Below are positions 51,594-59,800 of a stretch of DNA of 64,000 bases, in pieces. The notes beneath the pieces were generated by a model. The model saw only the letters and a program-made list of their open reading frames with translations, was not told the DNA's origin and ran no database searches. The translations under genes were made by a program, and so were the position numbers. Source of the DNA: Pseudomonas guariconensis (GTDB lineage Bacteria; Pseudomonadota; Gammaproteobacteria; Pseudomonadales; Pseudomonadaceae); NCBI RefSeq assembly GCF_024127895.1, contig NZ_JAMYBK010000016.1, positions 53,753-117,752 on the forward strand, read 5' to 3'. The first letter of the stretch is position 1, and each line of letters starts with the position of its first letter.

Positions 51594-52394
51594 TCACGGC
51601 TTACGCGTAGCCATGTGCGCCAGATAGGCGATCAGGTCGTTCAGTGCCTGATCGCTCAGCACGCTCTGCGCGAACCCCGGCATCCGCCCTTGCGGCCACT
51701 GCCGCAGGCTCTGCGGATCACGGATATAGCGACGCAGGAAACCCGGCTGGAAATACTCGGTCGGGTTGTATGGCACGTTCAGGTCCGGTCCGAACTGAGC
51801 GTCGCCTGCGCCGTTGAGCCGATGGCAGGCCAGGCAGTTCTGCTGGAACAGGGCAAACCCCCGGCGCACCGGATCGTCCGCCGGCAAGCCGGCATCGGGC
51901 AGCAGGGCAGGGAAGCGCTCCTGCACCGACGCCAGGCGACGGATCGTGGTGATCTGGAACGGCCATTGCTCCGGGCGGATACCGCTCGCCTGCGGATCGG
52001 TCCACACCAGGTAGAACGGCCCGGCGCTCGGCTTGCCAGGGCCCAGGGCCGGCCACGGCCTGGCGGGGTCTTCGATGGCCAGCCAGGCGCGTGCCGGGCC
52101 GGTCTGCAGCAAAGGGCCAGCGGGCATTTCCGCGGCGAAGCCGTCCAGTGCCACCGCCTGCAGGTGGTCGCCGGCGCCCACGCCGTCGAGCAGCGCGGCC
52201 AGGGGCACGGCGCGGTAATGCATGGGGCGCTTGTAGGAGACGTCCTGGGCGATGCTGATGTCCCGGGCTTGCGGGTGGGCGAGCAACTCGGCGCTTTGCC
52301 ACTGGCCGTGCCTGTCGCCCAGGTCCAGGTGCAGTTGGGCCGCCGACAGCGGCAGGCAGAGCAGGAAGGTCAGCAAGGCGAAGCAGTGGCGCAT
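51594..52394 (-). CDS. Periplasmic c-type cytochrome with N-terminal molybdopterin-oxidoreductase-like part
   Basis: A 266-residue exported protein. A signal peptide (MRHCFALLTFLLCLPLSAAQ) is followed by about 150 residues with a pattern seen in sulfite-oxidase-like domains (MHYRAVPLAALLDGVGAGD, AVALDGFAAEMPAG). The C-terminal part has one haem site, CLACH near residue 187, and a distal Met in GRMPGFAQSVLSDQALNDLI. It is predicted to carry electrons in the periplasm. No redox partner is next to it. The stop lies 15 bp from the converging rraB gene. Confidence 0.85.
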   Translation of the reverse strand: MRHCFALLTFLLCLPLSAAQLHLDLGDRHGQWQSAELLAHPQARDISIAQDVSYKRPMHYRAVPLAALLDGVGAGDHLQAVALDGFAAEMPAGPLLQTGPARAWLAIEDPARPWPALGPGKPSAGPFYLVWTDPQASGIRPEQWPFQITTIRRLASVQERFPALLPDAGLPADDPVRRGFALFQQNCLACHRLNGAGDAQFGPDLNVPYNPTEYFQPGFLRRYIRDPQSLRQWPQGRMPGFAQSVLSDQALNDLIAYLAHMATRKP

Positions 52395-52460
52395 GGGTGA
52401 TCTCCAACCGTCAGGGTCGGCAGATTACCTGTGCGTTGCCCGCAAGAGCCACCGCTGCGT

Positions 52461-52556
52461 TCATCCGAACAGACGTGTCAGGTTCGGCAGGATCAGCAGC
52501 AAGGTCGTGGCGAAGAGTATGAGCCCGGCTTGGCGTATCTTGGGTTGTCTGAACAT
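52461..52556 (-). CDS. Putative 31-residue membrane peptide
   Basis: A short frame coding 31 residues: a basic start (MFRQPKIRQAG), one hydrophobic helix (LILFATTLLLILPNL) and TRLFG. AAGG lies 9 bp before the ATG. Such single-helix peptides are common in Pseudomonas. Evidence is only the ribosome-binding site and the composition. Confidence 0.45.
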   Translation of the reverse strand: MFRQPKIRQAGLILFATTLLLILPNLTRLFG

Positions 52557-52920
52557 GGCGGACCGCCTTCTTGTTGTTATTCCTGAATAGCCCTTGGCTT
52601 CCTTGTCTCGCTTCGGGTCGATCGCAGTGGCGTGGCTGCACGCCATTCCTGCTTGCCTCTTGTGTCTGGATATACAACCAACAGTAGGGCGCGCGTCATC
52701 CATGTTTCAGAACCCTTTGTTCTAGATTTTTTTCTGTAGATTTCCATTGGTTTTAAGGCCAATGGCCAGCTCGCTGGCATGCTCTGGCTAGACGGGTGCG
52801 CGAAGGGGGTTACCAAGGGTGACAGGCACTACCGTTCGTCAGCGCATCCTACTTGCTTGTACGTGCCTTTCGCGTCAGTCTCTACAGCAAATCCCACCCA
52901 TGTCGTTCAGGACTATCCTT
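52557..52920. other. Intergenic region upstream of the amidotransferase gene
   Basis: About 360 bp with no further gene. It has an A+T-rich centre with TTTTTTT at 52728-52734, and an inverted repeat CCATTGG / CCAATGG at about 52743-52764. These could be parts of a promoter region for the divergent genes, but no clear -35/-10 pair is seen. Confidence 0.35.
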
Positions 52921-53658
52921 ATGTCGTTACGCATCTGCATCCTTGAAACCGATGTCCTGCGACCGGAGCTGACCGCGCAGTACCAGGGCTACGGAAGGAT
53001 GTTCGAGCAGCTGTTCTCGCGTCAGCCGATCGCCGCCGAGTTTCGCGTGTACAACGTGATGAACGGCGAGTATCCCCCCGAAGACGAAACCTTCGATGCC
53101 TACCTGGTGACCGGCAGCAAGGCCGACTCGTTCGGGAGCGACCCCTGGATCCAGACCCTCAAGGCCTACCTGCTCAAGCTGTACGAGCGTGGCGAGAAGC
53201 TGCTGGGTGTGTGTTTCGGCCATCAGGTGCTGGCGCTGGTGCTCGGCGGCAAGGCCGAACGGGCCGAGCAGGGCTGGGGCCTGGGCATCCACCGCTACAG
53301 CCTGGCCGCCCATGCGCCGTGGATGGACCCGGAGGTGTCGGAGCTGACCCTGTTGATCAGCCACCAGGACCAGGTCACCCAGCTCCCGGAGGGGGCCACG
53401 GTGATCGCCTCCAGCGACTTCTGCCCCAATGCCGCGTACCACATTCGCGACCAGGTGCTGTGCTTCCAGGGCCACCCGGAGTTCGTGCACGAATACTCCC
53501 GGGCGCTGCTCGATGCACGCCAGGAGGTTCTGGGCGACGAGGTTTACCAGCGGGCGATCGCCAGCCTGGCCGAGGACCACCAGGGCGATCTGGTGGGCAA
53601 GTGGATGCTGCGTTTCATCGGGCATTCGGGCAAGAAGGCCAAGGAGAACGCGGCCTAG
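52921..53658 (+). CDS. Class I glutamine amidotransferase
   Basis: A 245-residue stand-alone glutaminase-fold protein like YfeJ and the GMP-synthase glutaminase domain. The nucleophile Cys is in KLLGVCFGHQVLALVLGG, and His-Glu in CFQGHPEFVHEY. An oxyanion-region YLVTGSKAD precedes. A possible gamma-glutamyl hydrolase or amide donor for an unknown partner. The ATG at 52921 follows AGGA at 8 bp; an earlier in-frame ATG at 52900 has poorer spacing. Confidence 0.9.
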   Translation: MSLRICILETDVLRPELTAQYQGYGRMFEQLFSRQPIAAEFRVYNVMNGEYPPEDETFDAYLVTGSKADSFGSDPWIQTLKAYLLKLYERGEKLLGVCFGHQVLALVLGGKAERAEQGWGLGIHRYSLAAHAPWMDPEVSELTLLISHQDQVTQLPEGATVIASSDFCPNAAYHIRDQVLCFQGHPEFVHEYSRALLDARQEVLGDEVYQRAIASLAEDHQGDLVGKWMLRFIGHSGKKAKENAA

Positions 53659-53693
53659 GTTTGGCGTTTCATCGAGTGGGGCCGCTTTGCGGT

Positions 53694-53717
53694 CCTTCGC
53701 GGGCTTGCCCGCGAAGG
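53694..53717. terminator. Perfect hairpin between converging genes
   Basis: CCTTCGCGGGC and GCCCGCGAAGG form an 11-bp perfect stem with a 2-nt loop between the amidotransferase and corA genes. It is the core of a REP-type unit and probably acts as a bidirectional end. Confidence 0.6.
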
Positions 53718-53730
53718 GCGCGGCGAAAAT

Positions 53731-54702
53731 CTACAACCAGCCAGAACGCTTGAAGCTGGCATACAGCGCCGTGCAACCCACCCCGATCACCCCCAGTATC
53801 CCGAAATAGCCATAGTGCCAGCCCAGCTCCGGCATGTTCTGGAAGTTCATCCCGTAGATCCCGGCAATGGCGGTAGGGAACGCCAGGATCGCCGCCCAGG
53901 CGGCGAACTTGCGTTGCACGATGCTCTGGCGCGACGACTCCAGCAGCATGCCGATCTCGATGGTCTGGCTGGCGATGTCGCGGATGCTGGCGAGGTCTTC
54001 CATCTGCCGGGTGACGTGGATCTGCACGTCACGGAAGTACGGGCGCATGTTCTTGTCGATGAAGGGGAAGCTCAGGCGCTGCAGCTCTTCGCTGACCTCC
54101 ACCATCGGCGCTACGTAGCGGCGCAGGCGCAGGATGTCGCGGCGCAGGCTGTGCAGGCGCTGGATGTCTTCTTCCCTGAGCGAGTTGCCCAGCACGCTCT
54201 GCTCCAGTTCCTCGATCTCGCCGTGGATGGCTTCGCTGACCGGCTGGTAGTTCTCGGTGACGAAATCGAGCAGGGCATAGAGCACGAAGTCCTCGCCGTG
54301 CTCGAGCAGCAGCGGGCGCGCTTCGCAGCGCTGGCGCACCAGGGCGTAGGACTTGGAGTGGCCGTTGCGGCAGGTGATGATGTAGCCGTTGCCGGCGAAG
54401 ATGTGGGTCTCGATGAACTCCAGCTTGCCTTCATGGCGCACTGGCGAATAGGTGACGATGAACAGGGCGTCGCCGAAGGTCTCGAGCTTTGGCCGGCTGT
54501 GTTTCTCCAGCGCGTCCTCGATGGCCAGCTCGTGCAGGTTGAACTGGCGCTGCAGGTTGGCCAGCTCCTCGGCGTTGGGTTCCTCCAGGCCGATCCAGAC
54601 GAAGTGGCCGGGCTTGCGCGCCCATTCGCTGCCTTCGTCGATGTTGATGTTGGTGACCTTCCTGCCGGCGCTGTACACCGCCGCTGCCACGACTCGGCCC
54701 AT
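53731..54702 (-). CDS. corA: CorA-family magnesium/cobalt transporter
   Basis: A 323-residue CorA. A large cytoplasmic N-terminal domain with coiled coils is followed by two C-terminal membrane helices. The signature YGMNF (FPTAIAGIYGMNFQNMPELG) ends the first helix, and the chain ends with ALYASFKRSGWL. The ATG at 54702 gives the family length; in-frame sequence upstream is unlikely to be coding. It faces the plsC-like gene from downstream with 97 bp between them. Confidence 0.93.
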   Translation of the reverse strand: MGRVVAAAVYSAGRKVTNINIDEGSEWARKPGHFVWIGLEEPNAEELANLQRQFNLHELAIEDALEKHSRPKLETFGDALFIVTYSPVRHEGKLEFIETHIFAGNGYIITCRNGHSKSYALVRQRCEARPLLLEHGEDFVLYALLDFVTENYQPVSEAIHGEIEELEQSVLGNSLREEDIQRLHSLRRDILRLRRYVAPMVEVSEELQRLSFPFIDKNMRPYFRDVQIHVTRQMEDLASIRDIASQTIEIGMLLESSRQSIVQRKFAAWAAILAFPTAIAGIYGMNFQNMPELGWHYGYFGILGVIGVGCTALYASFKRSGWL

Positions 54703-54799
54703 GGTTGCTCGCTTTTTCGGTTGAACACGCAGATACAGCTTGGGCTGTGCCGGGCCATAGAGCAACCGTCGGCTGGCCTGGTGCATTGGGGCAAGCCAC

Positions 54800-55552
54800 T
54801 CAACCGTTAGCCAGCTCGCCCTCCACCCGCTCGAGCTCGCTGTCCATCCGGTCGATGCACTGCTGCATCTGCGTGCGGCACTGTTCGATCAGGGCCGGCA
54901 GGTCCTGCTGGCTCATGCCTGCGGTAGCGATCGGTGGCAGCGAGCGGACGATCACTGTGCGGCGCCGCCAGCTGTTGAGGCCCAGGCGTTTCGAATAGCG
55001 GCTGACGCACACCGGGACGATCGGCACACCGGCCTCGACGGCCATGTGGAACGCGCCTTTCTTGAACGCCAGCAGTTGTTCGCCAGGGTTGCGTGTGCCT
55101 TCGGGGAAGATCCAGATCGAGGTGCCATCGCCCAGGATCCGCGTAGTGACCTGCAAGGCCTTGCGCGCCTGGTAGGCGTTCTTGCGGTCTACCAGGACGT
55201 TGCCGCCGAGCCAGAACAGCTGGCCGAACAGCGGGATCCAGCCCAGGCTCTTCTTGCCGATGGCCACGGTGCGCCGGGGCACCACCTGGCCGAGGATGAA
55301 CAGGTCGAAATTGGACTGGTGGTTGGCGACGATGACGCAGCCCGGCGGCTGGTCCCACAGCGGGCCGACCTCGGCCTTGACCTGGATGCGCATCAGCCAG
55401 GCGGCGGGCACGCTGTAGAGGCGGGCGAACAGGCGGCTGTTATCGGGGTTGAACGGGCGGCACAGGCCGATGACCAGGCCCACCACGCCAACGAGCAAGA
55501 AATGCAGCGCCAGAAGGAGCATGCGGAGCATATAGAGCATGATACGACTCAC
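54800..55552 (-). CDS. plsC: 1-acyl-sn-glycerol-3-phosphate acyltransferase (PlsC-like)
   Basis: A 250-residue membrane acyltransferase. N-terminal hydrophobic helices (LLLALHFLLVGVVGLVIGLC), the catalytic NHQSNFD (HxxxxD), the phosphate-binding FPEGTRNPGEQLLAFKKGAF, and VPIVPVCVSRYS are all in place. It makes phosphatidic acid for membrane lipid synthesis. Pseudomonas have several paralogues, so this may be an accessory copy. Confidence 0.91.
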   Translation of the reverse strand: MSRIMLYMLRMLLLALHFLLVGVVGLVIGLCRPFNPDNSRLFARLYSVPAAWLMRIQVKAEVGPLWDQPPGCVIVANHQSNFDLFILGQVVPRRTVAIGKKSLGWIPLFGQLFWLGGNVLVDRKNAYQARKALQVTTRILGDGTSIWIFPEGTRNPGEQLLAFKKGAFHMAVEAGVPIVPVCVSRYSKRLGLNSWRRRTVIVRSLPPIATAGMSQQDLPALIEQCRTQMQQCIDRMDSELERVEGELANG

Positions 55553-55599
55553 ACCAGACAGTCGCGGCGCAGTGTACGGCTGTACACTGTCCGGGGCAA

Positions 55600-55695
55600 A
55601 CCCTGGGTGGGCAGTGCAGGCCTGCTCGCGGGCAAGCCTGCTCCGATGATCGATTCGGACCTTGGGAACCGGCTTGTCGGCGAATGGGTCGGTAA
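55600..55695. repeat. Degenerate REP pair
   Basis: GCTCGCGGGCAAGCCTGCTC at about 55623 and GGAACCGGCTTGTCGGCGAA at about 55665 form an imperfect inverted pair between the plsC-like and crotonase genes. Confidence 0.65.
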
Positions 55696-55697
55696 GG

Positions 55698-56387
55698 TCA
55701 GCCGAGATGCTGCTGGTCCCGCACGATGGCCGCGTCCAGCGTATCGAGCAGCCCTTTGCGCACCTTCAGCTTGGTGTTCTTGTGGGCCAGCATGTTCAGC
55801 TTCTTCAACTCGCGAGCCGTCGCCAGGGCGACCTCCTGCAGTTGCTCGGCCGGTACCACTTTATCGAGAAAGCCGGCATCCACCGCAGCCAGGGGATCGA
55901 ACACCTCGGCATTGATCACCGAACGATGGAAGGCCGAGCGACGCAGGCGGTCGCGGGCCAGCTCGATGCCGGCATGGTGCATGGTCATGCCGATCTGCAC
56001 TTCGTTCAGGCAGATCTTGTACGGCCCCTCGACCCCGATGCGGTAGTCGACCGAGAGCAGCAGGAAGGCGCCCTTGGCCACGGCATTGCCGGGGCAGGCG
56101 ACGATCACCGGGAACGGGTGGGCGAGCAGGCGGCGGGCCAGGGTGGAGCCGGCGGTGACCAGGTTGATCGCTTCCTTGGGGCCGGATGTCATCACCTTGA
56201 GGTCGTAGCCGCCGGAGAGAATGCCCGGCTGGCCGGTGATGATCACCACCGCGCGCTCTTGTTCGGCGCGGTCCAGGGCGGCGTTGAAGGCCGTGATGAC
56301 ATCCGGCGAGATGGCGTTGACCTTGCCGTTGTTCAGGGTCAGGGTGGCGATGCCGTCTTCGGCGTGGTAGGTAATCAGCTCGCTCAT
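55698..56387 (-). CDS. Crotonase-fold (enoyl-CoA hydratase/isomerase) protein
   Basis: A 229-residue crotonase-family protein. The oxyanion-hole segments are ITGQPGILSGGYDLKVM and FPVIVACPGNAVAKGAFLLL. The first acid of enoyl-CoA hydratase (Glu in a GGGCE-like motif) is missing in AVAKGAFL, while the second Glu position (LNEVQIGM) is kept. That makes isomerase or hydrolase activity as possible as hydration. It is shorter than typical hydratases (about 258). The ATG at 56387 follows AAAGGACT. Confidence 0.88.
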   Translation of the reverse strand: MSELITYHAEDGIATLTLNNGKVNAISPDVITAFNAALDRAEQERAVVIITGQPGILSGGYDLKVMTSGPKEAINLVTAGSTLARRLLAHPFPVIVACPGNAVAKGAFLLLSVDYRIGVEGPYKICLNEVQIGMTMHHAGIELARDRLRRSAFHRSVINAEVFDPLAAVDAGFLDKVVPAEQLQEVALATARELKKLNMLAHKNTKLKVRKGLLDTLDAAIVRDQQHLG

Positions 56388-56610
56388 GACAGAGTCCTTT
56401 GGGTGGCGTGGCGACGACGTTACCCAGCGGCGCGGGCCAGGTAAAGCGGCAAGGCTGACTGGTCAGTCAGCAGTTGCGGGCATGCCGTGCGGCATCGGGG
56501 CAGGGGCCTTGGCTGGCTGCAAAAGCGCGGGGCAGATTGGCAGCATCGCCCTGGCGCCCAGGGTTTTTTGGGCGAAGGGCTTAAGCGCATGAAAATTCTG
56601 AAAAAAATGC

Positions 56611-56639
56611 TTGCCAAAGGGAATGGCTTCTACTAAATT
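56611..56639 (+). promoter_or_regulatory. sigma-70 promoter of tRNA-Ser
   Basis: TTGCCA (56611-56616; five of six bases) and TAAATT (56634-56639; four of six) are separated by exactly 17 bp. A GC-rich discriminator AGCGCGCC follows, the mark of stable-RNA promoters under stringent control. The tRNA begins 37 bp downstream. Confidence 0.75.
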
Positions 56640-56676
56640 AGCGCGCCTCGACAGGCTGAACAGCTTGAAGAGATCC

Positions 56677-56766
56677 GGTGAAGTGTCCGAGTGGTCGAAG
56701 GAGCACGCCTGGAAAGTGTGTATACGGGAAACCGTATCAAGGGTTCAAATCCCTTCTTCACCGCCA
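56677..56766 (+). tRNA. tRNA-Ser (anticodon GGA)
   Basis: A 90-nt tRNA. The acceptor stem GGTGAAG (56677-56683) pairs with CTTCACC (56756-56762), followed by discriminator G and encoded CCA (56764-56766). The anticodon stem-loop reads CACGCC TGGAAAG with anticodon GGA, which reads UCC/UCU serine codons. The long variable arm GTGTATACGGGAAACCGTAT and T-loop GGTTCAAATC are typical of a class II tRNA. Confidence 0.96.
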
Positions 56767-56777
56767 CATTCCGCAAG

Positions 56778-56815
56778 AAGCCCCCGCGCTGAAAAGCCCG
56801 GGGGCTTTTTGTTTT
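56778..56815 (+). terminator. Rho-independent terminator after tRNA-Ser
   Basis: AGCCCCC (56779-56785) pairs with GGGGGCT (56800-56806), then TTTTTGTTTT follows. It is 12 bp after the CCA end, giving a monocistronic tRNA transcript. Confidence 0.93.
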
Positions 56816-56853
56816 CTGGCATGGTTCAGGGCCAAGCGGGGCCTTGTGATCCT

Positions 56854-56872
56854 GGGGCCGCAAAGCGGCCCC
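56854..56872 (-). terminator. Hairpin downstream of the TonB-dependent receptor
   Basis: GGGGCCG and CGGCCCC with a 5-nt loop, 9 bp beyond the receptor stop on the minus strand. No T-run, so only a possible terminator. Confidence 0.4.
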
Positions 56873-56880
56873 GGGGGCCC

Positions 56881-59019
56881 TCAGAAACTCACCGACGCCG
56901 ACAACCGCGCCGTACGCGGCGCCCCCTGGAACAGGTAGTTGTCCCCCAGGTAATCCCCCACATCGCGCCAGTAGCGTTTGTCGAAGACGTTGTCCACCGT
57001 CAGCCGCAGCACCGTGTCATACCCGCCGATGCGCGTGCGGTAGCGGCTGCCGATATCGAACACGGTATAACCGCCGACCTCGACATTGCCCGCCTGGCTG
57101 GCGTACTTGCTGGCGCTGTAGCGGGCGCCGCCGAGCAGCGCCAGGCCTGCGACCGGCAGGCTGTAGTCGGCCTGCAACGCGGCGCGCAGCCGGGGCACGT
57201 TGATCGCCTGGTGGCCTTCGTAGGCGTCGGTGCCGCTGTTCTGCACCCGGGCGCGGATCGCCGCGGCGCTGGCCTGGAGCTGCAGGCGCGAGGTCAGCCA
57301 GCCGCTGGCGCCCAGCTCCAGGCCGGTGTTCTTCTGCTGGCCTTGCTGCACGTAGGTGAAGGCACCGTCAGCCTCGGGGCGTGCGTACTGGTAGGCCTGG
57401 CGGATCTGGAACAGCGCGGCGCTGAAGCTCATGCCTTGCCAGTCGCGCTTGATGCCCACCTCCAGTTGGCGCGACAGGGTGGGGGCGAGGATCTGGGCCT
57501 GGTTGGTGGCGTACCAGGGGGCGGTGCCGCCCGCGGACAGGCCCTTGGAGTAGCTGGCGTACAGCGTGGTATCCGGGCGCGGCTTGTAGATCAGTGCGGC
57601 GTTGGGCAGCAGTTGGTACTTCTGGGTATGGCGACCCGCGACACCGTTCTCGTCCCAGGTCTTCTCGTCCAGGCGGACTTCGCGGGCACCGAGGACGGCC
57701 TGCCAGTGTTCGTCGAAGGTGATGCGGTCGCTGACGAACAGGCCGTACTGGCGGCTGTCCAGGCGGCGCTCGCTCGAACCGACGGGCCTGTCGGACGGCG
57801 GCAGCGCCGGGGCGCCGGTATGGATGTTGCCGGTGCCAATCCACTCGTTGTAGTACGGCCGCTGGTCGAGGGTGCGGCGTTGGGCGCTGGTGCCCAGGGT
57901 CAACTCATGGCCCAGGCCCAGGGCCTCGAAGTGCCCGGCGAGCATGGCCTGGGCCTCGTCGACGCGCCGGGTGTCGTCCGGGCTGCGAAAGTCATAGATG
58001 TCGTAGTCGCCTTCAGGGCTGAAATGGGGCGCCCAGCCTGCTTGGCTACCCCACGCGAACGAACTGTAGTCGTCGATCACCACCTTGCTGCGCGAGGCGC
58101 TCAGGGTAGCGCTCCAGGCATCGCTGAAGCGGTACTCGAAACGCCCGCCCAGGTTCAGCGAATCGGTTTGCACCGGCTTGGCCCAATGCTGGTAGGCCAG
58201 GCGGTCGTCGGGGTCGATGCCATGGGGCACCTCGGTACCGCCGAGCAACTGGTAGCCCGGCACCGAACGTTGTTCACGGTGCTGGTATTCGGCATCCAGT
58301 TGCAGGGTGGCGTTGGGGGTGATCTGCCAGTCGAAGGCCAGGGAGGCGAAATCGCGCTTGCCGTCGGCATGGTCGACATAGGAGCGGATGTCTTCGTGGG
58401 CCAGGTTGGCGCGCAGGCCGAACTGCCGTTCGCTGCCGAACCAGCCGCCCAGGTCGGTGGCCAGGTAGCGTTCGCCCTGTTCGTTGCTCGAGACGCTGAT
58501 GCTGTGCACATCCTCCGGACGCTTGGTCACGTAGTTGACCAGCCCGCCCGGCGCCGACACGCCGCTCTGCAACCCTGACAGCCCCTTGAGCAGTTCTACC
58601 TGTTGCTTGTTCTCCAGGGCCACGTTCTGCTCGCCGGCGATGGTCTGGCCGTTGATCCGGTAGCTGCTGGCGGCGTTGAGCTCGAAGCCGCGCACGTTGA
58701 AGTTCTCGTAGTAGCCGATGGGCGCGTAGCTCTCGCCCACCGAGGCGTCGCTTTGCAGCACCTCGCTGAGCAGGCGCACCTGGCGGTCCTGCAGCAGCGG
58801 CTGGCCGAACACGCTGACCGAGGCCGGGGTATCGAGCAGGGGCGCGGCCTGCCAGCCGCCTGCCTGGGCCTCGCGCACCTGGTAGCCGTCGTCGCCATAG
58901 CGCTCCGATACGCGCAAGGGCGCCAGGGTGACGCTGTCGTCGGCAAAGCCCTGGCCGCTGTGCAGGGCAAGGCCCAGGCCGAGCAGGCTCAGGGGCAGGC
59001 GGGGGCGAGGCGAGGTCAT
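56881..59019 (-). CDS. TonB-dependent siderophore receptor
   Basis: A 712-residue outer-membrane receptor. A signal peptide (LLGLGLALHSGQGFA) precedes the plug domain (PLLDTPASVSVFGQPLLQDR, ENFNVRGFEL and the GLSGLQSGVSAPGGLVNYVT segment). The beta-barrel ends with TARLSASVSF, terminal Phe as needed for outer-membrane insertion. There is no long signalling extension, so it is a transport-only receptor of the FhuA/FpvA-like ferric-siderophore type. No Fur box was recognised in the 100 bp upstream, which leaves iron as the assumed but unproven cargo. Confidence 0.93.
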   Translation of the reverse strand: MTSPRPRLPLSLLGLGLALHSGQGFADDSVTLAPLRVSERYGDDGYQVREAQAGGWQAAPLLDTPASVSVFGQPLLQDRQVRLLSEVLQSDASVGESYAPIGYYENFNVRGFELNAASSYRINGQTIAGEQNVALENKQQVELLKGLSGLQSGVSAPGGLVNYVTKRPEDVHSISVSSNEQGERYLATDLGGWFGSERQFGLRANLAHEDIRSYVDHADGKRDFASLAFDWQITPNATLQLDAEYQHREQRSVPGYQLLGGTEVPHGIDPDDRLAYQHWAKPVQTDSLNLGGRFEYRFSDAWSATLSASRSKVVIDDYSSFAWGSQAGWAPHFSPEGDYDIYDFRSPDDTRRVDEAQAMLAGHFEALGLGHELTLGTSAQRRTLDQRPYYNEWIGTGNIHTGAPALPPSDRPVGSSERRLDSRQYGLFVSDRITFDEHWQAVLGAREVRLDEKTWDENGVAGRHTQKYQLLPNAALIYKPRPDTTLYASYSKGLSAGGTAPWYATNQAQILAPTLSRQLEVGIKRDWQGMSFSAALFQIRQAYQYARPEADGAFTYVQQGQQKNTGLELGASGWLTSRLQLQASAAAIRARVQNSGTDAYEGHQAINVPRLRAALQADYSLPVAGLALLGGARYSASKYASQAGNVEVGGYTVFDIGSRYRTRIGGYDTVLRLTVDNVFDKRYWRDVGDYLGDNYLFQGAPRTARLSASVSF

Positions 59020-59183
59020 GCAAGGGCTCCTTGAAAGGCGGGCGGTGCGGGTGTGTCGGGCAGTGGGGCCGGCCGGTCTTTGTGCCGGTCAGGCAAAAGG
59101 GCGCCATGTTAGCAGGCACGGGTGCGCCGGGTGCCTGCATTTCGCAGGCGCCCGGCTAGTGGACGGATGGGATGGCGGCGGAT

Positions 59184-59561
59184 TCAGCGAGCCGGTGGCC
59201 GCTGGTGCCTGCGCCAGGTGTCGTCGATCTTCGACCAGGTCTTGCCATCGGTGATGGCCATCAGCTTGCGGCCATCCTTGAAGGTGGCGACGAAGGTGGC
59301 TTCTTCTTCCTTGCCTCCCAGCCAGAGGCCGGCGAGCAGGCCGACCGGGCCCGCCACCAAGGCACCGGCCACGCCCCAGCCGAGCGTGCTGCCCAGGCTG
59401 CGGCTGGATTCCAGGCTGGCCAGCTTGAGAACCTTGATGCGCGCCAGCGAGATCCGCTCGCCGGGCGAGGGGCTGCGCGGGGTCTTGAGGGTGAGCGCTC
59501 CATTGCGATACTCGCCTTCACCTTGCAAGAAATCGCCGGATTGCACCGTGAGCCTTGTCAT
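59184..59561 (-). CDS. Hypothetical protein with Gly-rich hydrophobic segment
   Basis: A 125-residue protein. A beta-rich first part (TVQSGDFLQGEGEYRNGALT) leads to a glycine-zipper-like hydrophobic stretch (LGWGVAGALVAGPVGLLAGL) and a beta-strand tail with VATFKDGRKLMAITD. No signal peptide. It could insert in a membrane or assemble by the glycine zipper. Function not known. Confidence 0.65.
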   Translation of the reverse strand: MTRLTVQSGDFLQGEGEYRNGALTLKTPRSPSPGERISLARIKVLKLASLESSRSLGSTLGWGVAGALVAGPVGLLAGLWLGGKEEEATFVATFKDGRKLMAITDGKTWSKIDDTWRRHQRPPAR

Positions 59562-59687
59562 TGTGTCGTCCTGTCAGGGAAAGGGCTGTGGCTAGCAGTT
59601 AATGAGCGCTACGGCAGCGGCCAAGTCAACGAGCAGGCGACGGAGGGTGGATGGCAGGTTGCCGCATGCTTGGGCAGGGTGTCAGTG

Positions 59688-59795
59688 AGGGCCTATTCGT
59701 GGGCAAGCCCGCTCCCACAGGGTGCGCGCTGCTCTTGAGACCGGCGCAAGACCTGTGGAAGCCGGCTTGCCGGCGATGGGCTGCAGGGCAGCCCC
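59688..59795. repeat. Mixed REP pair
   Basis: TATTCGTGGGCAAGCCCGCT at about 59693 and GAAGCCGGCTTGCCGGCGAT at about 59760, in opposite directions, with GGGCTGCAGGGCAGCCCC at the end. The two units come from different REP subclasses. They lie beyond the MFS stop. Confidence 0.78.
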
Positions 59796-59800
59796 AGCGC

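Noticed and set aside
59020..59110. Fur box before the TonB-dependent receptor
   Set aside because: No stretch resembling the A+T-rich GATAATGATAATCATTATC consensus was found in the upstream region.
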